Shown here one piece after another: positions 46,349 to 59,444 of a stretch of DNA of 64,000 nucleotides. The DNA comes from Aureobasidium sp. EXF-3400. Its lineage: Eukaryota > Ascomycota > Dothideomycetes > Dothideales > Saccotheciaceae. A program made the translations under genes and the position numbers. Numbering within the stretch: the first letter of the stretch is position 1; the number at the start of each line of letters is the position of its first letter. Below the pieces are notes generated by a model that searched no databases, was not told the DNA's origin, and saw only the letters and a list, made by a program, of their open reading frames with translations. Location: positions 21,950 through 85,949 of the forward strand of contig SWBL01000226.1 of the NCBI GenBank assembly GCA_024195585.1, given 5' to 3'.

Positions 46349-46990
46349 GTTGAGATTCCGGGATGCAGTAGTTTGCGATCGACTGTGCAGACGTCTAGTC
46401 CCTCTTTGAATTTATGGCCGCACGGTGGTACCGAGAAGCGTAAGGGAAGAAGTAGTCTGGACTAGGAGAGTTTCTCCCTTTTCACAACTGCTCAGTGCTC
46501 ACCGTCACCCGACAAGACCTCGGGGCCAAGATTGCTCGTCGCTTCCATCGGCGTGCACGGATGCCTTGACTCTCGCGTGCTGCGCGTGTGGCTGAGTCAA
46601 CCTTCCACCGGGACAACCCTGGCCACTAGCAGTTGAAGTCGTCGACGATGCACTCGTGCTGTTGAGTATGCGACTTGTTGTCGACCTTGGTCGTCAGAAG
46701 TGTCCATCTGTGCTATATTTCACAGTGCTTTGACATTGATTCACCACAATCCATCATATACTTGATCACAATATGCTTGACGCCTGGGATGGGAAAATAT
46801 TGGATGTAAATAATGCTTTATTTGTTCGAATCTGTATGCAATAACAGATCTCCATGCAGTTGAGACCTGTGTTTTTGAAAACCCCTGGTTATTGAAATTC
46901 AAGTAAATGCTTCGCTTTTCCTGTGCAATGGTCATGATCCTCCCAAACTCCAATTCCATAATAAATGCAGATGTAGATCTCGTGCGCTTC
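46349..46990. other. Intergenic
   Basis: Promoter of the arrestin gene and 3' region of ELL (both minus strand). No gene seen. Confidence 0.4.
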
Positions 46991-49605
46991 CTAGGCTCCG
47001 CCCTTGCCTTCTTCACGACAAGCAAGCTCGATACGATGCTTCATGGCCTCAAGACGATTGTGCAACTGCCACAAGCGCACAGTGTCCTCTTTTGCGACCT
47101 TGTCACTGGGAGTCTGCTCGATACGGCGATACAACTTGAGATACTCCGGGTATAGCTTACTCCTGAAGGTCTCGGCCGCAGCGCGAGTCTGTTCCCACGT
47201 GATCGTACCGCCTTCGTACTCGTCATTGAGGATGCCGGCAAGGTTCTCGTCCGAGAAATCCGAGCCCGCAGGAGAAGAGTGGGGCGAGACCGTAGGAGCA
47301 GTTGTCAGAGAAGCGACAGATGAACTTGTCGCTGTGTGAGAGTGCGTGCTTCCCGAGTCGGTCTTGCGGTGCTTGGATGAGGGAGGAGCGGCATGGTCGT
47401 GTAAGCCAGAAGAGAGGTCGTTGGCTTTGCGTTTCAAGGCGGAAGATGCGGGTGGGGCTTTAGTCACTGTCTGTTTGCCAGTACCATGCACCACAGGAGG
47501 TTTGACCGGTGCACTAGCTGTAGCCTTAGCCGGGGTGGAAGTGGTTGATTTAACCACCTTTCTCGCCGGTTCCACACTTTCAGTGTCGGACTCAAGCGGA
47601 CGTTTCTTGGTAACGATCTTCGATTGTGAGCCAGTCTTGACACCACCAAAGAAGCTCAGAGGCTCAGATCCTCTAGCTGCAGGTGTGGGCCTGACAGACT
47701 TGGTAGCGTTTGCGGCTGCTGATGGTTTGGTCGGTTGCTTGATTGGCTTCTCAGCATGGCCAGATGCATTTCTTGGGGGACTCGTACCCAAAGGTGAGGG
47801 CACCTTGGGTTTCGTGTCTGTCAGTCTTCGTGGGCTGATGTTGGGTCGTTGCGTCGTCGAGGCAGGTCTGACCGACTTCAGAGCTGGACTGTCTTTCGAC
47901 TTTGTGGCGGCGCTTGCTGCTATTGCATTCTCGGGCTTTTTCGGAAGAGCAGCATTCTTTTGGAGCAATGGAGCATCCGTCTTAGCCTTGGAGATTGCAC
48001 TGTCTTTTCTTGTGACAGTGCTGGCGGCAAGCTTGTCAGAAGTCAATGGCTTGGGGTTTGTCTTGTTGTCCTTGTGCGGTGCAGGGGCCTCACTGGCCGA
48101 GGAATCACGTCTTTCTGTCACCACAGCCCTGGACGCGGGCTTGGGAGGCTCCTTTCTGGGTACGACACTCTTCTTCAGAGTAGAGTCCTCTTTCACCTCA
48201 CCTTCTTCCTCATCGTCCGAGCTGTGAACAACCTCATCGGATTTGACCTTGGAAGCCACCTTCTTCGGCGGTATCGGTCTCCTGGCGGTCACATTCCTCG
48301 GTTTGCTCTCGCGATCACTTGCAGCGGCCGCGGCTTCCTTCGCCTCTTTCTCCTGTTTCTTCTTTTCCATAGCGCCCTTCTTTTTCGCCTCCTTCAGTCG
48401 CTTTTCGATGGAAATGCCAGCAGCGGATCTCCCAGTTGCAGTAGTACCGTTTCCGCCACGGGGTGTTCCAGTACCTCCCAGCTTAGGAGTGGCAGCTGCA
48501 CTTGTATGAAGAGGAGTGGAAGCGAGTCCGGGTGTCCCAGCTTGATCTGGCCTCTCAGTAGTCAAATGAAGGCGCGACAGAATTTTGCCCTTGTTACGCT
48601 CTTCCTTGGGCAACAGAATCTGCCAGGCTTTGTCTTCTTTGGGTATCCTAGCTCTGTCGAATGCTCTGATTGCGTGATTGATTGCCAGTGTGCGTTGGTC
48701 GGAAGTGTATTTGAAAGGCCAGGGATCGAGCTCCTTGTACGGTTTGTTGGAGAGTTCCCAAGTGAGCCCTTGCTTGTCGGCAATTTTGGGGAGAAGTGAC
48801 GACAATTGGGCCTTGGGGATGTGAGTCTTCTGGTGGATGTCTTGTTCAGATAGGGGCCTGACGGCAAGTAAATGTATGAGAGCGAATCGCATGCCCTTCT
48901 CTCTTGCTTGAGCGTGAGGATCCAAAGGAGCAGAAGTAGGTGCGGCAGGACGAGGGGTGGACGACGAAGAGGCGGAGCGCTGAGCCAGAGAAATTGGTCG
49001 AGAGGAGGGTTGGAGGTATTTGGAGTTCTTAGCACCAGCCGTCACAGAGCTACTTATTGTCGCCCTATTGTCACACGTCAACAGTGGCTAGTGAGGGTAG
49101 CCTCGCTCAGACTCACTTTCGTTCCTCCTTCTGCTTGGCCATGGACGCCAGCGACTGCTTCAAAGCCTCCAGAGCGGCCTCGGCACCAGCATTGTCTTCC
49201 TGCGGCTTCTTCTCGACGGGCACTTTGAGCTCTGCATGATGCGACACAAACGCGGTGAAGCCGAGTTGGTGGTTGCTGTCGCCTGTCGAGTAAATTTCAT
49301 GACGAAATGTCTCTGGTCTGACATTCAACTCCAGCAGCTTTGCACCGTATCGGATTTTCTGCACTCGTCAGAAAGGGTTCCATCGAGGCTCTTGAACATG
49401 TCCAAGGGCATACCGGTGTCTTTCCACCTAACAACTGCACTGCCTTGCCCCCTTGGGCACATTGTTGCAAGTCACGCAGGACCTGATCATTCAGTCTAAC
49501 CAAGATACCCGTCCTCAACGAGTTGGATTCGGTCTGTTCGTGGTCTGTCTTGTTTGGGGCTCCGTGGAGCAACAGTGTCGATCCGGAGATTTGGGTCGAA
49601 GCCAT
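46991..49605 (-). CDS. RNA polymerase II elongation factor ELL-like protein
   Basis: Exons 49605-49414, 49358-49117 and 49064-46991 give 835 residues. The N-terminal ELL domain is visible across the exons: ILVRLNDQVLRDLQQCAQGG, KAVQLLGG, then IRYGAKLLELNVRPETFRHE and a winged-helix block AREKGMRFALIHLLAVRPLS. The middle 350 residues are Lys/Ser/Pro-rich and disordered. The last 70 residues are the occludin/ELL homology, with YPEYLKLYRRIEQTPSDKVA and LWQLHNRLEAMKHRIE. Fungal ELL works with an EAF partner to suppress Pol II pausing. Introns are 55 and 52 nt, in phase 0 and 2. Both ends support the call. Confidence 0.86.
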
Positions 49606-51893
49606 GGTGGTGATCAACAGCAGCAAAGGCGCTCTTGGGACTGTCCAGGCCTAAATAACGATATCGAGGAACAAATACTGGTAAGAGGGGCTTGTTGCAT
49701 CACACGTGCTACGAACACACGGCGCGTCTGAAGAGCAGACTCGTTGTCAGCGTATTGTTGGTAAAAGCGAGCAGTCAGGCCTCCCCAGCGATATGACGTC
49801 CTTGGGCCAACAGCGAGCCTGCATCTGAGTTGTTGGACAATCGTCCCTGGTGGTAAAACTCACCTAATGCCAGAACACACGCTGCATCACGTCTGATAAT
49901 ACAGAAAAGTATCCACCAGAAGTATATCAATCAAACAAGAACAAGATGTAGGAGACAACGGAATGAAACGGCGAGACAAAGGATGGGGTGAGGCAGACTC
50001 GCAGAGGGCACAAAGCACAAGCCAGCCCAAGAGTCCAAGGCTAGAGTTGACCGGCCGGCCCGCAGGTGCAGTTCATCTCCATGTACACTTTACACACCAC
50101 GTTGGCGGATATAGAAACCTTGCTGTTTTGGGGCAAATCTGCCCGTCACCGAGCTCACACTTGTCTCTGCTGCCTTTCTGACTCTACGCTCGCAAGACTC
50201 GAAGAGACATGATATCCCGTGCCCTGTAGCAAGTAGCCGTCAAAGACCTTTCCAGGACAAAGGGAGCGGTCCGGCTGGCTGCAGCTTGCGTTGTGCAAGA
50301 CGAATGATGTGCGCATCCAAGTCTGTGGCTCGTACAACTTGGGGACTTGTTTAAGAAACGGTCAAGGTCTGATACGCACCACCGCGCGTCACTAGTCTCG
50401 ATCCAGGAGTAGCCTCAGGGCGGGGCCCTTGCGGCTGTAGGGTGCTGTCCGTACAAGGGCAACAATTGTGCATGGTGACCTTGATGGCTCTGAGCCTCTG
50501 ACCAGCGAAATACAGGACGCTTTATGGACCCCTCCATGTCTGTTATGTACGGGGTGAGGAATAGCTAGAGCCTCGAATGTCAGTATTCATCCGCGCAGTG
50601 TTCGACATCCGCTCGTGACGGCCATGGCAACACACCAAAATGGAATGCGGCATCGCTCCGGAACGCGTCGTAGAAGTGGCGTTACCGTTGCTGGATCACG
50701 AATCCAACGTGTAGATAAAGTCTCAACGACGACCAGGATAACGCTCGCAGACAGCATTCTGCGATAAAGCACATGGCTAAAGTCTGAAGCATGAATTGTG
50801 CATCACCTGCTTGTTGGGTGTGAATTCTCTTGGACAGCGCAGCAGAACAGGGCCTTCGACCTCGAACAGTAACCGTTCAGTCTCCGGACATTAATCGACG
50901 GCAGGGGCGCCGCTGCTCGGGCGCACAAGCGCAGCTGAACTGAAATCGCTTGCATATTGTCGCGGGTGCACCTGCTTTCCGCATCACTTACTCCGCGTGG
51001 CTTGGGGTACATTTACTGTACATATCTACTTGCTGCAGGCCGAGAGCCTGCTGCTGCTGAGCGAAAGTGCATGTCTCGTTCATGCTTCCTTTACTCTGTT
51101 CAAATCGTTGACGGCTCTGATGTCTCTCCTCTCGGTATGCTAAACGCCAGATCGCCCTTCTCAATCTTATTAAGCTGGGTGCTAGGTGGTCTGCTGAGCC
51201 TGATGTTTCTCCAAGGTCCTTTCACCTTACGTCCCGTGCATCACTAGATTGGAAACCCGAGGTGATTGGCTAACTCTCAGCATTTGGCAGCGATTGCTTA
51301 GTAGAGGGCAGAGAGAGATCCAATTGTAAGGCGTACGATGAAACCACATGATGCTACTCTGCACTTCGATTTGTGCACAAGCGATGGCTGCACATAAGCA
51401 TGGCTGCTCCACCAAATCATGTGAAGCTGCCACTCGTCTGTCGATGTTCATCGTGTGCTTGTGATCTCGCCTCGGAGCCGACTGAGCTGGCTTCCAACTG
51501 TTTACCTAGTCATAGTAGCATGCTTCCAAAACAGTCAAAGTAATTTATAGAAAACGCAGGGGTCGCCAGAGACAAATGAGACTGCAGGCCAAATCACTAC
51601 CTCAAAACAGTCCAAATCCATATAAACAAATATATATACATATACACGATTTGTGTACGACTCTTTCGCTATCTGAAAAGTCGTTCAAAAAGGCTAGATG
51701 ATAGATCTCATATAAACAGATGAAAACCCATACCATGATCTGTATAGTACAAAACTCCTTATGCCCTCTGGTATCTAGTCAAGAAATCTTCACACTGAAT
51801 AATAGTAAAGGCTGGTAAATCGTAAGCTCCGAGCATGCCTGCCAAACGCCCACATAATGAAGACCCAACATCCGCGTGTCTCGATCGTTGTAG
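49606..51893. other. Gene-poor 2.3-kb stretch
   Basis: ELL promoter and WC-2 3' region. ORFs of 60-96 codons on both strands have no recognisable content. An AT-rich stretch around 51540-51780 fits a 3' UTR of WC-2. No tRNA or repeat seen. Confidence 0.4.
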
Positions 51894-53436
51894 TCAATTG
51901 CTTCCGCTGCTGTCCTTGTGCAGTAAAGACGGTACACCTCCGGGAGTCATACCGGCATTCGAGTTTGTGCCGCTGTCACCGACCGCCCTCTTCTTTTCCT
52001 TCTTGGCCCATCGCAAGCCGCACGCGTTACACAATGTCTTGGGGCCCTTGGGTCCTTTGCGCCATTCAGGGCTGTCCAGGGTTCCGCAGTCTGCACAGAC
52101 GTATTCTTCGGCGACTTTGAGTTTCTTTTTCTTCTCCTTGGTAGCGTCACGATCCCTATCGAGTAATATGGCGATGCCGGCATCACCTCTTATAAGCGCC
52201 GGTGATGTGTCTCCGGTTGAGATACCGTGACTCCGTTCGCCATCGCGGTAGCGCAAACCAGTAAGCATCTCAATAGTCTCCAGATGATTTGAGCCCTCGT
52301 AGCGGGACATTTTGTCCGCTATGCTATCGGGCTGTTGGGCCGACAGAGCACTGTCCAGATTTTGACGTGTGAGAGCAGTGTTTGATATCGGAGGCTTGGC
52401 CGGCGGCGGCATGCCTTGGTAGTTTGGTGTTTTGCTGTTCTCACTCGAGCCGTCAACGCGGCCAGCTTCGGACGGGTCACGCCTGGACTGCTCCTGCCAT
52501 TGCCTTTCTTGCAGCTGATTCTCCTCGACCTCCTCTCTTTTCAACTCTTCAATTCTCTTCTTCAAGCGTTCATTCTCAATCTTGTGCTCGAGGAACGAGT
52601 CGAGCAAGGCAGCGTTCTTGGTAGGATAAGGACGGGCCATCATAAAGAAGCCTCGGCAAAGGCCCGAAGCGCTCATGGCGCCTTGACCTGAGCCACTCAT
52701 GTGGCCATATCCGGCCTGGTCGGACGAGATGTGCGGGTGGCCGTCGCATTCGAAGATGATGTATGTGCCGTCCTCTCTCTTGAAGCGGTAGAAGAAACGC
52801 AGGGGATTGCCCGACGCTATTGACTCATTGAACTCGCGCATGAAGATGCCGCTGTCCTCGGGGTGGACGAACTCGCCAATGAACTTGCCGACCAGGTATC
52901 GCGGTTCGTAACCAGTAAGGGTCTTGGCCGAGGGCGAGACGTAGAGAATGCGACCATCGGGAGTGAGGATATGTAGAAAATCTCTGAGCTCTTCGATGAC
53001 GCGCTGCGACCAGTTTCGGCGCTTGGTGAACTCGGTCAAGGTGTTGCCAGCGTTGGTAGGGGGCCCCATGCCGAAGCCAGTGGGCAGTGGACCAGCGTCG
53101 ATGCCCGACATGTTGGACGGGGGCTGGCCGTCGTCATGTTGGTGGTGGGATGGAGCGACGAAGGACATGGAGTTGAGGTTGTTGCCAAAGGCGCCGGGGT
53201 CGGCAAAGGGAACGCTGCTCAGCGAGACATCGAGGTTGGGGTCGTTTAGATCGAGGTCCATGGGGAGCATGTTAATCTGATCCTGCAAATCGAGCATGTC
53301 GGACGCGGACACAGCCCCGGCCATCTGATGCACAGAACCAACGATCAGTGGGCATTCCCAAGTAGCGGACTTTGTTCTGCTGGGCACTTACGTTTTGGGG
53401 TATTAGCGAGCCATCGACCGACGACAGGTAGGACAT
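51894..53436 (-). CDS. wc-2: White collar-2 blue-light/clock transcription factor
   Basis: Exons 53436-53392 and 53324-51894 give 491 residues; the 67-nt intron follows [19 protein letters not shown] domain covers about residues 115-250: [70 protein letters not shown] coiled-coil-like stretch [20 protein letters not shown] follows. The GATA-type zinc finger near the C-terminus has [20 protein letters not shown] and then [12 protein letters not shown]-2 pairs with the photoreceptor WC-1 to activate light-induced and clock genes; WC-1 itself is not in the window. It diverges from RAD50. Confidence 0.95.
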
Positions 53437-54075
53437 GGCTATCCTGCCCTAGACTTTGGGCCTAGTCGACAAATCAGAGCTACAGTCTACAGAGACGCGC
53501 CTTGGCCGGGAGTGCTATCAAACAATTTTACGATGCAGGAAGACTTGCTCGATCCGCAGTTGCTGCTTGCGATCGAGAAGTCTGACGTGACGCTTGTCGC
53601 GGCGTGCTTTGGCCAACGATTTTGGTCGGCGAACCAAATCGTTGATCGCCAACTTCGATTCTACAGATGCTTGTTTACTCATCAGAACACTGTCGCTGAA
53701 CCTTTGCGCAAAATCCTCTGGAGATACATAGCAAATATTCAGTATGATTATGTATCTTTCATCTCAAGTGTCGTGCCACTAATTGCTGTTGCGAAATAGC
53801 CTTGCAAACACTGGACATAAGTCAGGGCAAGACCCTTGGGATTCCGCTTTGAGGTCGCTCCTTCCGCCTCAGTGCCTCACACGCGTCTGCCTGCCAACCC
53901 ATAAAGAAAGTGTCAAAAGTGCCAACTCTTCGATGCGACACTTTCTTCTCTGGTCAAACGCCTTCAAATCTTGATCCCCCATTCTCACCTCTCTCTTCAA
54001 TCATCTCCTGCTCGCGTCTGGTCTTGCACGCACCCAATCCTTCCTCGCGGAGCTTACTCCGATCTTTGATCCACT
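53437..54075. other. Intergenic, divergent promoters
   Basis: Lies between wc-2 (minus) and RAD50 (plus). ORFs here (for example 53512-53799) are not supported. The Cys/Ser-rich open stretch just before 54076 is probably RAD50 5' leader. Confidence 0.4.
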
Positions 54076-57000
54076 ATGTAAGTTCACCACGATCTGCATC
54101 GGCCAATACTCCCAAAGCTAATTCCCCCAACAGGTGTATGTCAATCGGACTGTTCCTCAGGGTCGGACTCACTGACTGATATCCTGCTTTAGCCAAGATT
54201 GACAAGCTCTCTATTCTGGGGTATGCATACCAGCTAACATGCACTTGCACTTGAGCAATTACTGATCTTGTGCCATAGAGTCCGTTCCTTTGACAATGGA
54301 CGTAGCGAGACCATCCAGTTCTACGCACCTCTCACCTTGATCGTCGGTCACAATGGTTCTGGAAAGACTGTGAGTCCTTGCGCTAAAATTTCAGAGTGAC
54401 CATACTAACGACAATGCAAAGACCATCATCGAGTGTCTCAAATATGCAACCACTGGAGACCAGCCTCCGAACAGCAAGGGTGGTGCCTTCATCCATGATC
54501 CCAAGGTATGTAATCTCAAAATGATCACGCTATTCCATCTGACCCAGTACAGCTGTGTGGCGAGAAAGAGGTCCTTGCCCAAGTCAAAATGTCTTTCCTG
54601 GCCACCACCGGAGCCAAAATGGTGTCCACTCGCAGCCTGCAACTTACTGTCAAGAAGGCGACCCGTTCAGTCAAATCTCTCGAAGGCCAGCTTCTCATGA
54701 TCAAGGAGGGCGAACGTACATCCATCTCCTCTCGCGTCGCCGAGCTTGATCAGCTCATGCCCCAGTACCTTGGTGTAAGCAAAGCTGTCCTAGACTCTGT
54801 TATCTTCTGCCATCAAGATGAAAGTTTGTGGCCGCTCAGTGAGCCTAGCAAGCTCAAAGAACGCTTTGACGCAATCTTTGAGGCCATGAAATACACCAAG
54901 GCCATCGACAACATCAAGATCATGAAGAAGAAGCAGACGGAGGAGCTTGCGAAGTACAAGATCATCGAGCAACATGCCAAGGAAGACAAGGATAAGGGTG
55001 AAAAGGCCGAGAAGCGGTCCCACGGGCTCTACGAGGAGATCGAGACGCTGCGACTCAAAAGCGAAGACATGGGCACCAAGATTGCCGAGGCCAAGCAGAA
55101 CTACAACGCGGCTTGGGAGAAGATCAAGTTCCTCGGTGGCATCGTCGGTCAACTTACTGGCAAACGCATCGAGCAACGTGCTAAGCAGGAGAGCGTCCAA
55201 AAGCTGAAACGCAACCTCCGTGAGATGACCGACTCGGACCAGGAACTTCAGGCCCTTCTACAAAAGTACCAAGAGCGGGTTCAACAGCTGCATGATCAGG
55301 CCAACGAAGAAAAGCGTCGGTATCAACAACTTAGTCGGGAGCTGATGGGCAATCGCGAAAGCCTCAGCATGAAGGAACGTCAAGTCGGTTCACTGGAGTC
55401 CGATCAACAGAACTACGACCGTCAACTCGAGAACAGAGCACAGCAGGTCAAGCAGACTGCTCGCAAGCACAACCTTCGTGGCTACGACCTTGATGTCGAC
55501 GATGACAAAGCTCGTGAGTTTGTTGATCGCATCAGTCGTATGGCGAAGGAGCAAAATGCCACATTCGAACGCACCAGACGTGAGACACAGCAAGAGTTGC
55601 AACGCGCCCAAGGTGTCCTCAATCGTATCAATGAGCAGAAGTCTGTATTGAACCAGAAGAAAGAAAGCGCCAAAGCCAATCATGCTGCAAACCAGCGCCG
55701 CATTAGTGGTTTCCAGACCGATCTGAACAACATCGAGGTCGATGAGGGATCCAAAACCATGCTCGAGTCCTCCGTTGAAGACACTGAAAACAAACTACAA
55801 GCAGCCAAGTCTGATTACGAGACAAAAGACTGGGACAAGCAAGTCGACAAGACTGAGGCCAATCTGCGCCGCCTGGATGATCAGAAGGAAAAGTTGGACA
55901 TGGAGCTTGGTCAGTCCACCAAGCAGGCAGGAGATTCCGCACGTCTAGACTTTCTGCGAAAGGAAGTCAAGGATCGTCAGCGCAGTCTCGATACCATGAC
56001 CAAAACTCACGGGTCCAAGATTGACAGCATTGTTGGTGGCGGTTGGCAGGCCACATTACTCGACGGCGACTTCCAAAGTGCTCTCAGCAGCAGCAACAAG
56101 TCTGTGGCAGAAGCTGAGCGTCAGCGAGACGGCCAGGCTCGTGAGCTCGAGCAACTCGAGTATCGTCTCAAACAAACAAAGACCGACCTGATCGCACGCA
56201 GGCGAGAGCTGGATGCCAGCCACAAGACCATTCAAAACGTCATCGAAACCGATCCGTCTGAATACCAAAGAATTCTTGAAGAAACTGAAGCAGAGCGTGA
56301 CGACCGCAAGAGTTCAAGCGAATACGCTGGCCATCTCAAAAAATATTATGAGAGTGCAACAAGGGCTGCGCGCGAAAACAAGTGCTGTCTCATGTGCCGT
56401 CGTGGCTACGAAAAGGATCGTGCAGGTCTCGAGAAGTTGATCAACCTTCTCGGTATGGAGATTAACAAAGCCGAGGCTGGCCGCGCAGTTGAAGAGCTTC
56501 GAGATACCGAGAACTACTTGCAAGAGGTCAGAGCGATCAGCTCGACTTACGACAATTGGGATCGTCTCAAAAGTAAGGACATTCCTAACCTCGAGCAGGA
56601 AGAAGAAAGCCTGAAGACTCGGGTATCTACCTTGACAAGCGAAGTCGAGGAAGAAGATCGAGTCGTCAGCGAACGCAGGTCAGCCAAGCAGGAAGTTGAA
56701 AGTCTTTCTAAAACCATCCAGAATATTGTCAAGTACGCCCAAGAAGTCGTCAATTTTGAGACGCAGATTGAAGAGCTGGCTACCAAGCAAAAGAGCCAAG
56801 GTCTTTCTCGAAGCATCGAGACAATTCAAGACGACATCAAGTCAGTCAACGAACAGTCTCGCGGATCCAAGGTTTCATTGACCAAGATTATCGGTGAGCG
56901 GGACGGCGCTCGTAGCAACATCAATGCGCTTGAGCTTGAGCTACGTGATGTCAAGTCTAAACTCAGTACTGCCGTCCATCATCTCAAGGAAAAGATGTCT

Positions 57001-58306
57001 CTCGAGAAACAAATCAACGAACTCAAGGTGCAGAATGACGAGCTCATTGATTCTCAGCGGTCCTTTGAGCGTGAGCTCGCTGACCTTGTTCCGGAAATGT
57101 CACAAGCTCAATCAAAATACGATGATATCTCCCGCCGTGGGGCAGAGAAAGACAGGCAGCTTCGTGACGAAACAGCCGCTCTGAACGACAGTGTCAATAA
57201 GCTACAGATGGTCGAGCGAGAAATCAGCGGCTATATCCAAAGAGATGGCCCTGCTCAGCTTGCACAGGCCAAGAGCGACATCGAGGAGATGAAACACGAC
57301 ATCGAACGTTTGGAGAAGGACATGCAGGCCATCACTAAACAGGTCAAGGAGTTCGAGAACAATCTCCAGAACGTCGAGGAGACGAAGCGTCAGATTGCAG
57401 ACAATCAAGAGTATCGTCGCGATCGTGCTGCCGTGGACGCCATCGGTGCCGAGATAAGAGAGCTTGAAACGCACAATGCCGAAGAGGAGAAGGCTACTCA
57501 CGAGCGCGAAGGCAACCGCTGGGAGATGATGCGCAACAAACTTACAGCCGAGCAAGCCTCGATCATGGGCCAGCTGAAGAGCAAAGATGACCAGCTCCAA
57601 CAACTTCTTCGGGACTGGGAACAGGATTACAAGGATGCCGCATACAAGTACAAGGAAGCACACGTCAAGGTCGAGACGACAAAGGCGGCAGTCGAAGATC
57701 TCGGTCGCTACGGTGGTGCACTCGACAAGGCCATCATGAGATACCACGCTCTGAAGATGGAGGAAATCAACCGCATCATCGAGGAACTTTGGAAGAAGAC
57801 TTATCGCGGCACTGACGTGGACTCGATCTTGATCCGCTCCGACAACGACAATATGAAAGGCAACAAGAGCTACAACTACCGCGTGGTCATGTGCAAACAG
57901 GATGCAGAAATGGACATGCGTGGTCGTTGCTCCGCAGGTCAGAAGGTGCTTGCATCCATCATTATTCGCCTAGCTCTTGCAGAGTGTTTCGGAGTAAACT
58001 GTGGTCTTATTGCTCTAGACGAACCCACGACCAATCTTGACCGCGACAATATCCGTTCGCTGGCAGAATCCCTGTCGGAGATCATTCGCATCAGAAGACA
58101 ACAGTCCAACTTCCAGTTGATCGTCATTACCCACGACGAGGAGTTTTTGAGATACATGAACTGTGCCGATTACACAGACTACTACTACCGCGTCAGCCGC
58201 AACGACAGACAGAAGAGCATCATTGTGCGTCAGAACATTGCAGATGTGAGTATTTGACACGTGCGGTCATGTTGAAGTTATTCTGACCATCGAGCAGGTT
58301 CTCTAA
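54076..58306 (+). CDS. RAD50: DNA double-strand-break repair ATPase Rad50
   Basis: Exons 54076-54077, 54134-54135, 54193-54220, 54279-54369, 54422-54505, 54553-58245 and 58298-58306 give 1302 residues, as expected. The start ATG is spelled by AT, a 2-nt exon GT and CC..., giving [17 protein letters not shown], the usual Rad50 N-terminus. Walker A is GHNGSGKT (residues 34-41). Long coiled coils flank the zinc hook with Cys681-x-x-Cys684 (CLMC). The signature [20 protein letters not shown] and Walker [13 protein letters not shown] follow, and the last exon adds VL. Rad50 with Mre11 and Nbs1 tethers and processes broken DNA ends. No in-frame ATG exists upstream in exon 3, which forces the tiny-exon model. 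Confidence 0.93.
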
Positions 58307-58822
58307 GCAGCAAGCATGTAACGATTCAAGTGAGTTGCGAGGAGGAACACAAGTGCGGATGCGGTCGCGTAGCTTAGCTTAGCAAAAGCATGAATTTTAA
58401 CGAGGAGCATGACTATTAGAGGAACAGTATCAGCAGACGGGATGGGTCTACAGATTCGCAATGGCTAGAGATGACAAAAAATGAATAGGAGTTATACAGT
58501 GTTATGGAAAGCGAAGCTGTGACGATGCTAAAGTGTTTTTTGTTTCAGACGCGTGAATGGCGACACGAAGTGAGCGCGAGGGGGCGGCTTGTCGACAAGA
58601 ATCCCCCGGCAACGGTTGTTTACGTGGGGTCGGTCCTTTGTGCATTATTGCGTGAATAGAGATTGAGACGATAACATTATACAGAAGGCTGCTTGATTTT
58701 TCTTGACCCGTAGCCAGACTCGTCCCATCCATCTCCTCCACAACTCCCTCTCTCGCATCTCTACTCTTACGTGCTTTTCTTTTCCAAGAGTCGTCGAGTC
58801 TCCCCTCAGCAAGACAATCAAC
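58307..58822. other. Intergenic between tandem plus-strand genes
   Basis: RAD50 3' UTR and promoter of the E2 gene. No gene seen. Confidence 0.4.
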
Positions 58823-59444
58823 ATGGCTACCGTCGCTGCAGCTTCAAAGGCACCCGCCAGTCCTTCCAAGTCCAAGGACAATGGCAATGTCATCAAGCGG
58901 TTCGTCAGGTGGTTCGAGTATTCACGCAGACCGACTAACAAGACACGCAGTCTGCAAGGCGAACTCATGACACTGATGACATCGCCAGCGCCCGGCGTCA
59001 GTGCCTTCCCGCACAACGGCGACCTCACTGTCTGGGACGGCACCATTGTCGGTCCCGCCGACACGCCCTACTCGGGTCTCACCCTCAAGCTGCGCTTCAA
59101 CTTCCCTGCGCGCTACCCGTATGTGCCTCCGGAGGTCCGCTTCACCACCCCAATCTACCACCCAAATGTCGACATGAAGGGCCGCATCTGCTTGGACATT
59201 CTCAAGGACAAGTGGAGTGCTGTCTTGAACGTCAGCTCTGTCCTGCTCTCCCTGCAGAGCTTGCTCGGCGAACCCAACAAGTGAGCCTCCTTTCTAGTCA
59301 AGACTCAGAACACCCACTGACCCGTCTTACAGCGCCTCTCCCCTCAACGGTCAAGCTGCCGAGCTCTGGGATACCAACATGGACGAATTCAAGCGCAACG
59401 TCCTTGCCCGCCACCAGGATCTCACTGATGAAGAGATGGAGTAA
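58823..59444 (+). CDS. APC/C-type ubiquitin-conjugating enzyme E2 (UBE2C/UBC11)
   Basis: Exons 58823-58899, 58951-59280 and 59333-59444 give 172 residues. The UBC fold is complete: VIKRLQGELMTLMTSPAPGV, SAFPHNGDLTVWDGTIVGP, TPYSGLTLKLRFNFPARYPY, the HPN motif in YHPNVDMKGR, catalytic Cys106 in RICLDILKDKWS, and SLLGEPNNASPLN. The MTLMTSPAPGVSAFP segment and the N-terminal extension of about 20 residues fit UBE2C (UbcH10, UBC11), which works with the APC/C in mitosis. Introns are 51 and 52 nt. The first intron lies inside what would otherwise read as a plausible but wrong insertion after VIKR. Confidence 0.9.

Noticed and set aside
47346..48799. Long plus-strand ORFs of about 300 codons
   Set aside because: Antisense to the disordered region of the ELL-like gene.
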